A stretch of DNA of 28,716 nt from an uncultured Bacteroides sp. (GCA_905210875.1 CAJLYN010000005.1:1-28716), one strand, 5' to 3'; counted from the stretch's first letter, positions 1 through 10,570 are shown. Notes: a model not told the origin generated them from the letters alone. Numbers and translations are program-made.

Positions 1-548
1 TGGATAACATGATGATTGGTTACGATGTAACCGTCGGGGGTTATGGCAAAACCCGAGCCTGCCGAATATTTCTGTGCCGGTAAGGCGTCGATTCGTGGAT
101 ATTCCCGGGTGAATACGACGGTGTCGAACTGTTGCTTGAAGAAGAAGGAGTCCGGCGAGAATGTCATGTAACACTCCCGACCCACCGGTTCGTTTGTCAA
201 GGTAAACGGATTTCTACCCCAGATGCGATAATACTCGTCATAGTTGGTCAGTTCCAGAAAATAATCAACCATTCCCGGCTCAGCATTTTTGCCTTTAAGT
301 TGAATAACGCGGTAACGAATATTCTCGGGAAACCGCTCATCTTCAAATCTTTCTATGGCATAAATCTTTCCGTTACTCGATTTCCAGATTCCTTCGACCG
401 GCTCCAAAATGCCACATTTCAGACGTTCTTTGATGACCTCTTTGGCTTTTGCATAATTGTAATCTGCGACTTTGAAACGACTGTAAGCCGGTGAAGCGAA
501 AAACGTCAGCAACGTCAGTATGATGATATGGACTCCCGTGTGTTTCAT
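1..548 (-). CDS. Secreted trypsin-like serine protease, partial
   Basis: An open frame runs from an ATG at 548 to the left window edge with no stop, giving about 182 residues of the N-terminus. It starts with a signal peptide (hydrophobic core about residues 7-20, ending SPAYS). About 130 residues without a motif I recognise follow. The last visible residues read SGFAITPDGYIVTNHHVI, the hallmark of the beta-strand and catalytic-His region of trypsin-like (HtrA/S1-type) peptidases, with the His inside TNHHV. The catalytic Asp and Ser lie outside the window, so activity cannot be judged. The gene begins 14 bases after the DUF3078 gene on the same strand and is probably co-transcribed with it. 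I infer an exported, periplasmic or surface enzyme. The substrate is unknown, and PDZ domains may or may not follow. Confidence 0.82.
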   Translation of the reverse strand, partial: MKHTGVHIIILTLLTFFASPAYSRFKVADYNYAKAKEVIKERLKCGILEPVEGIWKSSNGKIYAIERFEDERFPENIRYRVIQLKGKNAEPGMVDYFLELTNYDEYYRIWGRNPFTLTNEPVGRECYMTFSPDSFFFKQQFDTVVFTREYPRIDALPAQKYSAGSGFAITPDGYIVTNHHVI

Positions 549-562
549 GGCAGAAGTATTAT

Positions 563-2218
563 TTAAATTCTGAAAAAGAGTCCGAAACTCAGCATCTCTT
601 TTATTTGTACAAATTTGCCATTTTCATTGGGCTCGGCACTATCGTCATAGCGTAATTTCAGCTCGATTTTGGTGGAAAAATAACGGTTCAGTATGAAGTT
701 GAAACTGTTTTCAAAATCGAATTGCACATGTTTGTAAGAGGTAAAATAGTAAAGCCGAGATGTCAGATACATGTTGCGCATGAATTCCCATTTGAAATTG
801 GCCTCAAATGATGAACCAAACTGGTGTAGTATTTTCTTCCCTTCTTCAATACCGAATTTTGTCGGGTCGATTTTTTCGTCGATGCAGGTTTTCATATTGT
901 AAGAAAAGGGCGAAACCGATGCCGATGAGGTGAAGGCCGAATTTTTGCTGGTGTAGTTATGACTCATACCAAGGTTGTAACTCAGTTCGCCGGGCGACAG
1001 GAATGAGGCCGTGCGGGTATCGGTGTTTTTTTTGTAGTTGTTAAAAAATTGGGTTTTGAAGTAAATACTGGTCGTGTAGTAGATTTTCCCGAACGCCTTG
1101 TATCCGAATTTGCTATCAATACGGAACAGGTCTTCGCTGATACTGTAATTGCGCAATGTATCGTCGGGAGCGCTGCTTATGTTCAGGTTCCACTGCACTT
1201 TATTTTCAAACAGAATTTTATCTTTGTAATCCTTATAATTGATAGAGTAGACCTGTGACCCAATGAGATTGAGGTTGCTTGTTCCGCCCTGGTACCAGTT
1301 TTCCGATACATAAATCTGAGAAATTTGCAAAGAGTTGGATAGAGAAGAAATCCAGTGTTTCAATTTTATGGGTCGACCCTTTATGTCAAAACTTTTAGGA
1401 GCCGATGGCCCTTTAATCATCAAAGGTTCGCGTCTTCTCTTCATGCGTTCGAGATGAATGGCTTTGGGCATCTTTTCCGGTGTATAGTGAATTTTTTCGG
1501 GGTGTGCTATGATGGCCGACGCCAAGGCATAGTTGCCCAGTTCGGCCAAATGTCGATCTTCGTCTATGCGGTTGTATCTGCGGGTAAGATGATAGGGAGT
1601 TATCTGTTTGCGTTGAGTTTGATGAGAATACAGTGAGGGCACTTCGTGAGGTCGTTGACCGTTGAATATGATGGGGAGGAAAATCGGATTGACGGGAATT
1701 TCATTCGACGGGGTAATGGTAAATCGGTTTTGGGATTCTTTCAAGATGGCTTGGGCTTGGGCGCACATTTGAAAGGGCTTGGGTTTGGGCATGATTTTGC
1801 GCAGCGTATCTTTCTTGACCATCTGTACGAGGGTGTCTTCGGCCGGTTTCTCAGGCGTTTCGGCAAAGATTTCTTTACCAACGATACTGTCGAGTTGATG
1901 TATAAGTTCGGCACTGATGATGCTGTCTTCGACAAACTGGGTGGTAACAATAATCGTGTCTCGCACCAGTCTGGTAGTGTCGATGTGCATATCGACCCGA
2001 GTGCTGTCTTTGATTTCGAGGCTGTCGATAAGAGAGAAGATGTTCTCTATGAGGCGATTTATACTGTCGGGCATGGTAGAGGTATCGACGGGCGGTTTTT
2101 GCGGGTCATACTTCGGTGCCGATTGTGTGGTCGTTACCAACGCAAACATTATAAAAGCAAGGATGGTGAGCCTTTTGAAATATTTCAGAAACAGGGTATG
2201 TGCAGCTGTTATGCCCAT
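563..2218 (-). CDS. DUF3078 family exported protein, probable outer-membrane component
   Basis: 551 residues. The N-terminus has a basic stretch and a hydrophobic core (about residues 15-33) ending TTQSA, which fits a signal peptide. Residues 35-140 are rich in Asp, Thr and Ser and may be a flexible periplasmic segment. Residues about 290-551 resemble the Bacteroidetes DUF3078 domain: aromatic, strand-like, with the motif ENWYQGGTSNLN and alternating hydrophobic/polar strands to the C-terminus (GLFFRI). I infer a beta-barrel-like outer-membrane or periplasmic role; no biochemical function is known to me. It is divergent from pyrG across a 183-base gap holding promoter boxes for both genes, and it precedes the serine protease gene by 14 bases. 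The ATG at 2218 lies about 23 bases from the start site predicted from the -7 box. Confidence 0.8.
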   Translation of the reverse strand: MGITAAHTLFLKYFKRLTILAFIMFALVTTTQSAPKYDPQKPPVDTSTMPDSINRLIENIFSLIDSLEIKDSTRVDMHIDTTRLVRDTIIVTTQFVEDSIISAELIHQLDSIVGKEIFAETPEKPAEDTLVQMVKKDTLRKIMPKPKPFQMCAQAQAILKESQNRFTITPSNEIPVNPIFLPIIFNGQRPHEVPSLYSHQTQRKQITPYHLTRRYNRIDEDRHLAELGNYALASAIIAHPEKIHYTPEKMPKAIHLERMKRRREPLMIKGPSAPKSFDIKGRPIKLKHWISSLSNSLQISQIYVSENWYQGGTSNLNLIGSQVYSINYKDYKDKILFENKVQWNLNISSAPDDTLRNYSISEDLFRIDSKFGYKAFGKIYYTTSIYFKTQFFNNYKKNTDTRTASFLSPGELSYNLGMSHNYTSKNSAFTSSASVSPFSYNMKTCIDEKIDPTKFGIEEGKKILHQFGSSFEANFKWEFMRNMYLTSRLYYFTSYKHVQFDFENSFNFILNRYFSTKIELKLRYDDSAEPNENGKFVQIKEMLSFGLFFRI

Positions 2219-2247
2219 GGAGATAGCCTAAATCGTCGAATAGTTGA

Positions 2248-2255
2248 CAAATATA
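2248..2255 (-). promoter_or_regulatory. Predicted -7 box of the DUF3078-protease operon
   Basis: On the minus strand this reads TATATTTG, matching the Bacteroidetes -7 consensus TAnnTTTG. A T-rich stretch lies about 20 bases upstream, but no clear TTG. Transcription would start near 2241, about 23 bases before the ATG. Confidence 0.5.
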
Positions 2256-2344
2256 GTGAAAAAACTTCTTCTCGGAAAAATTATATTTATTAATAAAGAG
2301 AAAACGTCCGACGGAGATATTTAATCGCTTTTTTCATGGCTTAA

Positions 2345-4006
<1,662 letters not shown>

Positions 4007-4032
4007 TATTTGCCTATTTACAAGACAAAATC

Positions 4033-5919
4033 ATGGAAAAAAAAACAATTATCGGTTTTTTACTGATGGCCGTTGTTCTCTTCGGTTACACATGGTATAT
4101 GCAGCCGTCGGCCGAGCAAAAAGCCGCCATGCAGCGCTATCAAGACTCGCTGTTGCAAGTTGAGAATGCCCGACTGGCCGAGATAAATCAGGTGGAATCA
4201 CTTCCCATCGATACTACCGTGGAGTTGACCGTCGACGAGCACACGGCACAGTTGCGTAGCGAATATGTCGATTTTGCCCCCTTTGCCGAAGGAGAAGAAC
4301 AGACATTGACTCTTTCCAATCCTCAGGTTTCGCTTACTTTCTCTACGTTGGGTGGACGCCTCTCCCAAGCCGTTCTCAACGAGTATAGTACTTACGATTC
4401 TTTGCCGCTGATGCTGTTTAATGAGGCTAACAACGATTATGGCTTTATTTTCAAGACACAAGGCCGTACCATCAGCACGGCCGACCTCTATTTTGTTCCT
4501 GAGCTTTCGGCCGACAAGCGTACCTTGGCAATGAAACTCCCGTTCGAGAACGGAAGCACGTTTGAGGTGCGTTACACCCTTCCCGAAGAAGGATACATGC
4601 TCGATATGAAAATCTACCAGAATGGTATGGAGAAGATACTTCCCCGCAACACCGTTGATCTGGACATGTATTGGACGCAGAAATTGCGTCGACAGGAGCG
4701 CGGACGTATGTTTGAAGAGCGAAACAGTGCCTTGTATTATAAGTTCGTCGGTTCCGACGTAGAGCGTCTCAGCGAGACCGAAGACGAGCACGAAAGTCTT
4801 TCCACCGGATTGAAATGGATAGGTTTCAAAAATCAATTCTTTTCATCGGTGTTGATTGCCGACCACAAGTTCAACGGAGCTCGTTTGGAATCGACCGTGT
4901 TGCCCGAAGATAATGTTTATCTCAAAAATTACAAAGCCGAGACTACGGTCGATTATGATCCAACGACGGCTGAGGGGCCCTCGTTCCGATTCTTCCTCGG
5001 CCCCAATCTCTACCCGCTGCTGAAAAGCTACGATAAAGGGCTTGACTCCGACGACAAATTGCAATTGCCCAAGCTCATACCCCTTGGATATAAGTTCTTC
5101 CGTTGGATAAATACCGGTATCATCATTCCTATCTTCACCTTCCTCGGCAAGTTCTTTACCAACTATGGTGTCATCATACTGCTTATGACGATTATCATCA
5201 AAGCGGTGTTGATGCCTTTGACTTTCAAGTCTTATATGTCGAGTGCCCGTATGAGGGTGTTGAAACCGCAAATTGAAGAGATTAATGCCAAATATCCCGG
5301 ACAGGACAAGGCTCTCGACCGTCAACGGGCAACGATGGAACTTTATCGAAATGCCGGTGTAAACCCCATGAGTGGCTGTCTTCCCTTGCTGTTGCAGATG
5401 CCTATTCTCTTGGCCATGTTTGCCTTCTTCCCCTCGTCGATAGAGTTGCGTCAGCAATCATTCCTGTGGGCCGATGACTTGTCTTCCTACGATGCCATAT
5501 TCTCCTGGGACGCATATATACCCATTATTACGCCCTATTTCGGAAATCATATCAGTCTTTTCTGTCTGTTGATGACCATCACCAATATATTGTATACCAA
5601 AATCAATATGGATAGTACCGGTGGAGGGCAGCAGATGCCGGGTATGAAATTTATGATGTATCTCATGCCTCTGATGTTCCTTTTCATCTTCAACAACTAT
5701 GCATCGGGATTGAGTTACTACTATTTTGTATCGCTCCTCATCACAATTATTCAGACCTACATTTTCCGTAAATGTATCAATGAAGAAAAAGTGCTGGCCA
5801 AACTTAAAGAGAACCAGAAGAAACCCCGTAAGAAGTCGGGTTTCTTGGCACGTCTCGAAGAAGCGCAACGTCAGCAGCAGGCAGCGTTGAAACGTCAACA
5901 ACAGCAGCGTCGCCGTTGA
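4033..5919 (+). CDS. yidC: Membrane protein insertase YidC
   Basis: 628 residues. It inserts and folds inner-membrane proteins, with or without SecYEG. One N-terminal membrane helix (about 5-21) is followed by a large periplasmic P1 domain (about 40-345). The conserved five-helix core comes next: hydrophobic segments near 360-398, 445-466 (containing NPMSGCLPLLLQMPI, typical of the family), 506-522, 538-553 and 560-578. The tail after residue 580 is basic and Gln-rich, ending in a run of Q and R, which fits the ribosome-contacting tails of many YidC proteins. It lies 26 bases after pyrG and is closed by a terminator 17 bases after its stop. The long form with the P1 domain is normal for Gram-negative bacteria. 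Confidence 0.97.
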   Translation: MEKKTIIGFLLMAVVLFGYTWYMQPSAEQKAAMQRYQDSLLQVENARLAEINQVESLPIDTTVELTVDEHTAQLRSEYVDFAPFAEGEEQTLTLSNPQVSLTFSTLGGRLSQAVLNEYSTYDSLPLMLFNEANNDYGFIFKTQGRTISTADLYFVPELSADKRTLAMKLPFENGSTFEVRYTLPEEGYMLDMKIYQNGMEKILPRNTVDLDMYWTQKLRRQERGRMFEERNSALYYKFVGSDVERLSETEDEHESLSTGLKWIGFKNQFFSSVLIADHKFNGARLESTVLPEDNVYLKNYKAETTVDYDPTTAEGPSFRFFLGPNLYPLLKSYDKGLDSDDKLQLPKLIPLGYKFFRWINTGIIIPIFTFLGKFFTNYGVIILLMTIIIKAVLMPLTFKSYMSSARMRVLKPQIEEINAKYPGQDKALDRQRATMELYRNAGVNPMSGCLPLLLQMPILLAMFAFFPSSIELRQQSFLWADDLSSYDAIFSWDAYIPIITPYFGNHISLFCLLMTITNILYTKINMDSTGGGQQMPGMKFMMYLMPLMFLFIFNNYASGLSYYYFVSLLITIIQTYIFRKCINEEKVLAKLKENQKKPRKKSGFLARLEEAQRQQQAALKRQQQQRRR

Positions 5920-5936
5920 TTATTGGTTATATCTTC

Positions 5937-5975
5937 AAAAAAGCGAGGCTCCATTTATTGGGGTCTCGCTTTTTT
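5937..5975 (+). terminator. Intrinsic terminator after pyrG-yidC
   Basis: A 10-base arm (GCGAGGCTCC, with G-U and near matches) pairs with GGGGTCTCGC across an 8-base loop and is followed by six T. An A-run precedes the stem. It sits just after the yidC stop. Confidence 0.85.
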
Positions 5976-6016
5976 GTTCTGTCTGTATTATTATGAAATA
6001 AATAGTATAATCCTTT

Positions 6017-6044
6017 TTTGAAAAACAAATAATATATATATTTG
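6017..6044 (+). promoter_or_regulatory. Predicted promoter of the small lipoprotein gene
   Basis: TATATTTG at 6037-6044 matches the Bacteroidetes -7 box. A TTTG at 6017-6020 could be the -33 element, although the 16-base spacing is shorter than the usual 19-20. The start codon is 31 bases downstream of the -7 box. Confidence 0.5.
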
Positions 6045-6075
6045 CAAAAAAATAATAACTTAGATTATAGATTTT

Positions 6076-6405
6076 ATGAAAAAACTGTTCGCCTTTATTT
6101 CACTCCTTGCCGTGCTTCTTCTGACCTCGTGTTCTAAAGAGACAACCTATACCGTTACCAACAATACGGGAAGTTCTTGTACTTTATATATTCATGAGTG
6201 TACTAATGACGGAACATCCGTAAACATACAGACTGCAGCTTTTGTAGATGGAGAGACGCGTACTTTTACTGCTAATGAAAAGGCCACCGCGTTGCGCTTC
6301 TATATCGTAGAGTTGGAATGTTGGGTGCAGCAAGCCTATTTTCTAGACCAACAGAAAGACATCACTATTGACGGTTATACCATAGTCGGACCGAGTCGCC
6401 CGTAG
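6076..6405 (+). CDS. Small predicted lipoprotein, unknown function
   Basis: 109 residues that I do not recognise. It has a short basic start, a hydrophobic core (4-16) and a lipobox LLTSC with the lipidated Cys at residue 19, so it should be a membrane-anchored lipoprotein facing the periplasm or surface. The mature part is about 90 residues, mostly strand-like, with only two further cysteines near residues 33 and 38 (CTLYIHEC) and one near 84. Ser follows the lipid Cys, with no cluster of acidic residues after it, so the surface-export signal described in Bacteroidetes is not obvious. It has its own promoter box and is framed by terminators on both sides, so it is a single-gene unit between yidC and the convergent S46 peptidase. 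Confidence 0.75.
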   Translation: MKKLFAFISLLAVLLLTSCSKETTYTVTNNTGSSCTLYIHECTNDGTSVNIQTAAFVDGETRTFTANEKATALRFYIVELECWVQQAYFLDQQKDITIDGYTIVGPSRP

Positions 6406-6414
6406 CTTGGTTCG

Positions 6415-6456
6415 TACATAAAAAATAGCGACCTGAGGGTCGCTATTTTTTATGTA
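6415..6456. terminator. Bidirectional intrinsic terminator
   Basis: A perfect 19-base inverted repeat: the left arm at 6415-6433 ends in AGCGACC, the loop is 4 bases (TGAG), and the right arm is 6438-6456. The outer part of the stem is A-run/T-run, so both strands place a U-tract after the GC core. It lies between the convergent lipoprotein gene and S46 peptidase gene and can end both. Confidence 0.92.
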
Positions 6457-6470
6457 TGTGTGTAGATACA

Positions 6471-8642
6471 TCAGAGGTGTATGACCATCTCGTCGAGCAG
6501 ATAATCGGCATCGGCATACTTGTCGATGATAAAGAGTATGTACCGTATGTCGGTGATTATAGAGCGCTGGTAGCGACCCTGGTATTGTATGTCGCCTGTA
6601 ATGCCCTCCCAGTTGCGGTCGAAGTTGACACCGACCAGTTCGCCGCGGCTGTTGAGTACGGGGCTTCCCGAGTTGCCGCCGGTGGTGTGGGTGTTGGCGA
6701 TGAAGTTTACGGGCATCTTGCCCCGTTCGTTTGAGTAGAAGCCAAAATCTTTCTTCCGGTACAACTCTTTCAATTTTTTGTCGACGACAAATTCCCAGTT
6801 CGTCGGGTCTTCCTTCTCCATGACACCGTCGAGAGTCGTTTCGAAGTTATAGGTTACGGCGTTGGCGGGGGAGTACGCTTTCACTTGCCCGTAGGTAAGT
6901 CGCAAGGTAAAGTTGGCATCGGGGTAATTGGGCTGGTCGGCATGAATGGCAAGTTGGCCGGCGATATAAGATTTCTGTGCCTCGGCGATTCTCTGGTCTA
7001 TGGGTTGCAGTTCGTCGTTGATGCGTCGGGCCTCTTCCTTGATGGCTCGGGCATATCGCACCATGGGGTCGTTTTCCAGTGCTTTGACGTTGGGGTGCTT
7101 CTTCCACCGCTCGTATTTTTCAGGACTGACAAAGAGGGAGTTGTCAAACATATGGTCGACGTATTTTGCAATATTGCCCTTGTGTTTGCGGTCGATAGTC
7201 TTGAAGAAGGCCGGATAGTGTTCCGGAGCTATGCTGTCGGCATACATTTGCAACATGGCCTTGGTGATGCGCCGGTCGACCTGTGGGGCATAGTCTTTGT
7301 CGTAGAATGTATAGTAGAGGCGGTCAAAGGCTTCGAGGGCAGCCTTGCGGGTGGAGTCGTTGCCGCTCAGACCGGTTTTCAGTGCGTCGAAGTTGGTGGG
7401 CACGCGGCTACATTCGGTTCCTATCCACAGGGCTTCGAGCAGGTATTGCATGCGTGTTTTCAGACCTTCACGGTTCTTTACCTCGTTGGCAATGATATCC
7501 ACGGCCTCGCGGTATTCCTGTATATCGTTGTCCCAGCCCCAGTTGAGCAGTTCGTTCATCTGCCGTTCTTTGAGATATACGGTCGATTGCCGTTCTATCA
7601 TGATGTTCATGCCTTTACTGCTCTTGTAGCTGTTGGTCGAGGAGGCATATTTCCCGGCATACTGTATGCGAACTTTCGGGTCGGCGAGCATGGCATCTAA
7701 CATGACTCTCTGTCGCAGGTCTCTGACGTTGACCCGTATGCGATTGTCTATATTTTTCCGCTCTATTACCTCGGCCGGAGTGTAGTAGTGGTTGGTGCGG
7801 CCGGGAAATCCCATGAGCATGACGAAGTCGTTCTCTTTGACACCGCGCAGGCTGAGGTCGAAATATTTTTTCGGCCGCAGCGGTACGTTGCTTGTGTCGT
7901 AGGGGGCAGGGTTGCCGAGGCTGTCGGCATAGACGCGGAATATCGAGAAGTCGCCCGTGTGGCGTGGCCATTCCCAGTTGTCGGTGTCGGCACCGAACTT
8001 ACCTATCGAGGAGGGCGGTGCTCCCACCATACGCACATCGGGGTACACCTTCTGGGTGAACATGTAGTAGCGGTTGCCTCCGTAGAAAGGTTTGATAATA
8101 ACGGTTGTGCCGGGGTTGTTTTTCAGGAACTCTTCGCCTACGCGTTTCTCGGCCAAGGAGTTGAGAAACTTGGTGTTGAGATATTTCATCTCTATGCGGC
8201 TGGTATCTTTTTTCAACTCCGCTTCGACGTAGTCGGTTACCTCTTCGATTTTGTCTATGAATGTTACCGTGAGTCCCGGATTAGGTAACTCCTCCTTGCG
8301 GCTCTTGGCCCAGAATCCGTTGGTGAGCAGGTCGTTGTCGACGCTGCTGTGGGCCTGTATGTAATCGTATCCGCAGTGGTGATTGGTCAGAATCAGACCG
8401 TAGGGCGAGATGACCTCGCCCGTGCAACCGCCACCGAAGATGACGACGGCATCTTTCAGCGATACCGAGTCGGGGTGGTATATATCTTCGGCGCATATTT
8501 CCAGGCTGAGCCCTTTCATCTGTTCGAAGTTCTGTTCTTTAAGCAGGGGGAGCAGCCACATGCCTTCGTCGGCACGGGCCGGCGACAGCGGTGCCGAGGC
8601 AAGAAGGGCGCACATACATAAGCATAGACTTCTTTTTTTCAT
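6471..8642 (-). CDS. S46 family dipeptidyl peptidase, DPP11-type
   Basis: 723 residues from the ATG at 8642, preferred over an in-frame upstream ATG at 8726 because it places a signal peptide (LLASAPLSPARA) directly before DEGMWL, the usual S46 mature start. S46 enzymes remove dipeptides from peptide N-termini in the periplasm of peptide-fermenting Bacteroidetes. The catalytic set is visible: His89 in TNHHCGY, Asp231 in WPRHTGDFS, and Ser658 in GGNSGSP. Eighteen residues after the Ser comes Arg676 in NFDRNWEG. In characterised enzymes this position is Arg in DPP11 (prefers Asp/Glu at P1) and Gly in DPP7 (prefers hydrophobic residues), so I predict acidic specificity. The gene lies 87 bases after thiF on the same strand and ends at the bidirectional terminator. 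Its leader has a 6-bp hairpin at 8659-8676. Confidence 0.94.
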   Translation of the reverse strand: MKKRSLCLCMCALLASAPLSPARADEGMWLLPLLKEQNFEQMKGLSLEICAEDIYHPDSVSLKDAVVIFGGGCTGEVISPYGLILTNHHCGYDYIQAHSSVDNDLLTNGFWAKSRKEELPNPGLTVTFIDKIEEVTDYVEAELKKDTSRIEMKYLNTKFLNSLAEKRVGEEFLKNNPGTTVIIKPFYGGNRYYMFTQKVYPDVRMVGAPPSSIGKFGADTDNWEWPRHTGDFSIFRVYADSLGNPAPYDTSNVPLRPKKYFDLSLRGVKENDFVMLMGFPGRTNHYYTPAEVIERKNIDNRIRVNVRDLRQRVMLDAMLADPKVRIQYAGKYASSTNSYKSSKGMNIMIERQSTVYLKERQMNELLNWGWDNDIQEYREAVDIIANEVKNREGLKTRMQYLLEALWIGTECSRVPTNFDALKTGLSGNDSTRKAALEAFDRLYYTFYDKDYAPQVDRRITKAMLQMYADSIAPEHYPAFFKTIDRKHKGNIAKYVDHMFDNSLFVSPEKYERWKKHPNVKALENDPMVRYARAIKEEARRINDELQPIDQRIAEAQKSYIAGQLAIHADQPNYPDANFTLRLTYGQVKAYSPANAVTYNFETTLDGVMEKEDPTNWEFVVDKKLKELYRKKDFGFYSNERGKMPVNFIANTHTTGGNSGSPVLNSRGELVGVNFDRNWEGITGDIQYQGRYQRSIITDIRYILFIIDKYADADYLLDEMVIHL

Positions 8643-8729
8643 AGTGTGAGGAGATTTTCTGTCGTTATATCGACAGCTAATATGTACAAAAAATTTTGTT
8701 TGTGCAAGACTTGGGTCTGTTTTCAACGG

Positions 8730-9428
8730 TTAGATATCGAGCGTGTAGCTCTCCATGTTGAGAAGGTCGAGGGTGAAAAGCCGGTTATAGAGCGGTTCGC
8801 CGCAACCGGTGATGAGCTTGACGACTTCGGCCGCCTCGATGCTGCCTATGACACCCGGTGTGGGGCCTATGACACCGGCCGCAGCGCGCCGCGACGAGAG
8901 GGCCGTACGGTCGGGAAAGAGTTGGGCATAGCGTTTCCCCCTGTCGCCGTTGAATACCGATACTTGTCCGCGGAAACCTTCAATACTTCCGTAGACATAG
9001 GGCTTTTTCAGGCGGTGGCACCAGTCGTCGATAAGGTAGCGTGTGGCATAGTTGTCGCAGCCGTCGACGACGATGTCGTAGGGTTTGATGGTAGCTTCGG
9101 CATTCTCATCGTTCAGGAAGTAGGGGTAGGTATCGATGCGGCACGCACTGTTCCGTTGGGCTAGGGTGCGGGCAGCACGTTCGACCTTGCTTTGGCCGGT
9201 CTCCTCTTCGGTATAGAGAATCTGCCGTTGCAGGTTGCTTTCCGATACGGTGTCGCCGTCGACAAGGCCTATGCGTCCTATCCCGGCCGAACACAGGTAG
9301 AGGGCGATGGGCGAGCCCAGCCCGCCGACACCCACAATGAGTACCGAAGCCCGCTCCAAAGCCTGCTGACCCGAGATACCTATCTCGGGCAGCATGATTT
9401 GGCGGGTGTAACGTTCCGATGGAGTCAT
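8730..9428 (-). CDS. thiF: ThiF/MoeB-type sulfur-carrier adenylyltransferase
   Basis: 232 residues. In thiamin synthesis ThiF adenylates the C-terminal Gly of ThiS so that sulfur can be loaded. The Rossmann nucleotide site GVGGLGSP is at 33-40, the SNLQRQ segment with the ATP-binding Arg at 64-69, and the Mg/ATP Asp125 lies in DGCDNYATR. The five cysteines (46, 96, 124, 137, 209) form no CxxC pair, so the structural zinc site of E. coli ThiF and MoeB is absent. The position matching E. coli Cys184, just before AGVIGP, is Arg. The chain is also a little short at the C-terminus. It is the last gene of the thiamin operon, 17 bases after thiH. MoeB is the alternative name, but the setting supports ThiF. 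Confidence 0.9.
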   Translation of the reverse strand: MTPSERYTRQIMLPEIGISGQQALERASVLIVGVGGLGSPIALYLCSAGIGRIGLVDGDTVSESNLQRQILYTEEETGQSKVERAARTLAQRNSACRIDTYPYFLNDENAEATIKPYDIVVDGCDNYATRYLIDDWCHRLKKPYVYGSIEGFRGQVSVFNGDRGKRYAQLFPDRTALSSRRAAAGVIGPTPGVIGSIEAAEVVKLITGCGEPLYNRLFTLDLLNMESYTLDI

Positions 9429-9445
9429 GAGGTGGTGTGAGCAGG

Positions 9446-10558
9446 TTAGTCAAAGATGCGGTCCCAGTCTTTCCACACCACTTCGTATCCGGCTTTCTTG
9501 ACGGCCTGTTCTACCTCGGCAGGGGTGCGGTCGTCGCTCACGACAAATTGTTCGAGAGCCTGCGGGTGGGTGAAGTAGCCGCCCGGTTCGGTTTTGGAGC
9601 CTGCGCTCAGCGAGGTGGCTCCCAGGGTGGCGATGTGGTCACGGAATTGTGGGTTCTCGCGGGTCGATACCGAGATGTCGACATCGTGGTCGAAGAGTCG
9701 GAAGGCAAAAATGGTCTGGGCCAGTTGCCGGTCGCTCATCACGACGTTGGGCTGGAAGTGGCCCTCAGAGGGACGCAACCGCGGGAAGTTGACACTGTAA
9801 CGGGTCTTCCAGTACTTTTTGCGCAGGTATTGCAGGTGTATGGCCATGAAGGTGATGTCGGTGCGCCACTCTTCGAGACCTATGAGCACGCCCATGCCTA
9901 TTTTGTGTACGCCGGCCTGTCCCATGCGGTCGAATCCGTTGACACGCCATTCGAAGTTTGATTTCATGCCTTTGGGGTGGTAAACCTTGTAGCGCTCGCG
10001 GTGGTAGGTTTCCTGGAAGCACACCACGCCGTTGAGGCCCGACTGGGTGAGCCGGTAGTAGTCTTCGCTTTTGAGCGGCATCACCTCGATGGTAAGGTTG
10101 GCAAAGTAGGGGCGGGCCAGGCGCAGGGCATTCTCGATGTAATCGACGCCCGCTACATGGGCATTTTCGCCTGTGACGATGAGCAGGTTTTCAAACGGGC
10201 CCAACCGTCGTATCGCCTTGCACTCCTCAACGATTTCTTCGTCGTTGAGAATGATGCGGTTGATAGGGTTGTTGTGGTTGAAACCGCAGTATACGCAGAA
10301 GTTGGTGCAGGAGTTGGTGATGTACATCGGTATATACATGCTGATGGTTTTCCCGAAACGCTGTTGTGTGTACATGCGGCTCTGCATGGCCATCTCTTCG
10401 AGGTAGCGGTCGGCTGCCGGCGATATGAGAGCCATGAAGTCATCGATTTGCAGGTGTTCCTGGCCGAGGGCGCGTACCACGTCGGCTTCGGTTTTTGAGT
10501 ATATCTGTTTCGTGATTTCGTCCCACGAATATTTCTCTAATTCTTCTGAAAACAACAT
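9446..10558 (-). CDS. thiH: 2-iminoacetate synthase (tyrosine lyase) ThiH
   Basis: 370 residues, the normal length. This radical SAM enzyme cleaves tyrosine to dehydroglycine (2-iminoacetate) and p-cresol, supplying the C-N unit of the thiazole ring in anaerobes. The [4Fe-4S] motif CxxxCxxC is at Cys84, Cys88 and Cys91 (SCTNFCVYCGF), followed by a TIM-barrel core and a C-terminal region with SVSTRENPQFRD and GATSLSAGSKTEPGG, both typical of ThiH. The choice of ThiH rather than the oxygen-dependent ThiO fits a gut-type anaerobe. It begins 12 bases after the HEAT-like gene and ends 17 bases before thiF, within the same transcript. Confidence 0.97.
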   Translation of the reverse strand: MLFSEELEKYSWDEITKQIYSKTEADVVRALGQEHLQIDDFMALISPAADRYLEEMAMQSRMYTQQRFGKTISMYIPMYITNSCTNFCVYCGFNHNNPINRIILNDEEIVEECKAIRRLGPFENLLIVTGENAHVAGVDYIENALRLARPYFANLTIEVMPLKSEDYYRLTQSGLNGVVCFQETYHRERYKVYHPKGMKSNFEWRVNGFDRMGQAGVHKIGMGVLIGLEEWRTDITFMAIHLQYLRKKYWKTRYSVNFPRLRPSEGHFQPNVVMSDRQLAQTIFAFRLFDHDVDISVSTRENPQFRDHIATLGATSLSAGSKTEPGGYFTHPQALEQFVVSDDRTPAEVEQAVKKAGYEVVWKDWDRIFD

Positions 10559-10570
10559 TTCTTTTATACC

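Noticed and set aside
8643..8726. Extended N-terminus of the S46 peptidase from an ATG at 8726
   Set aside because: It would place 28 non-hydrophobic residues before a normal signal peptide; the ATG at 8642 fits the family.
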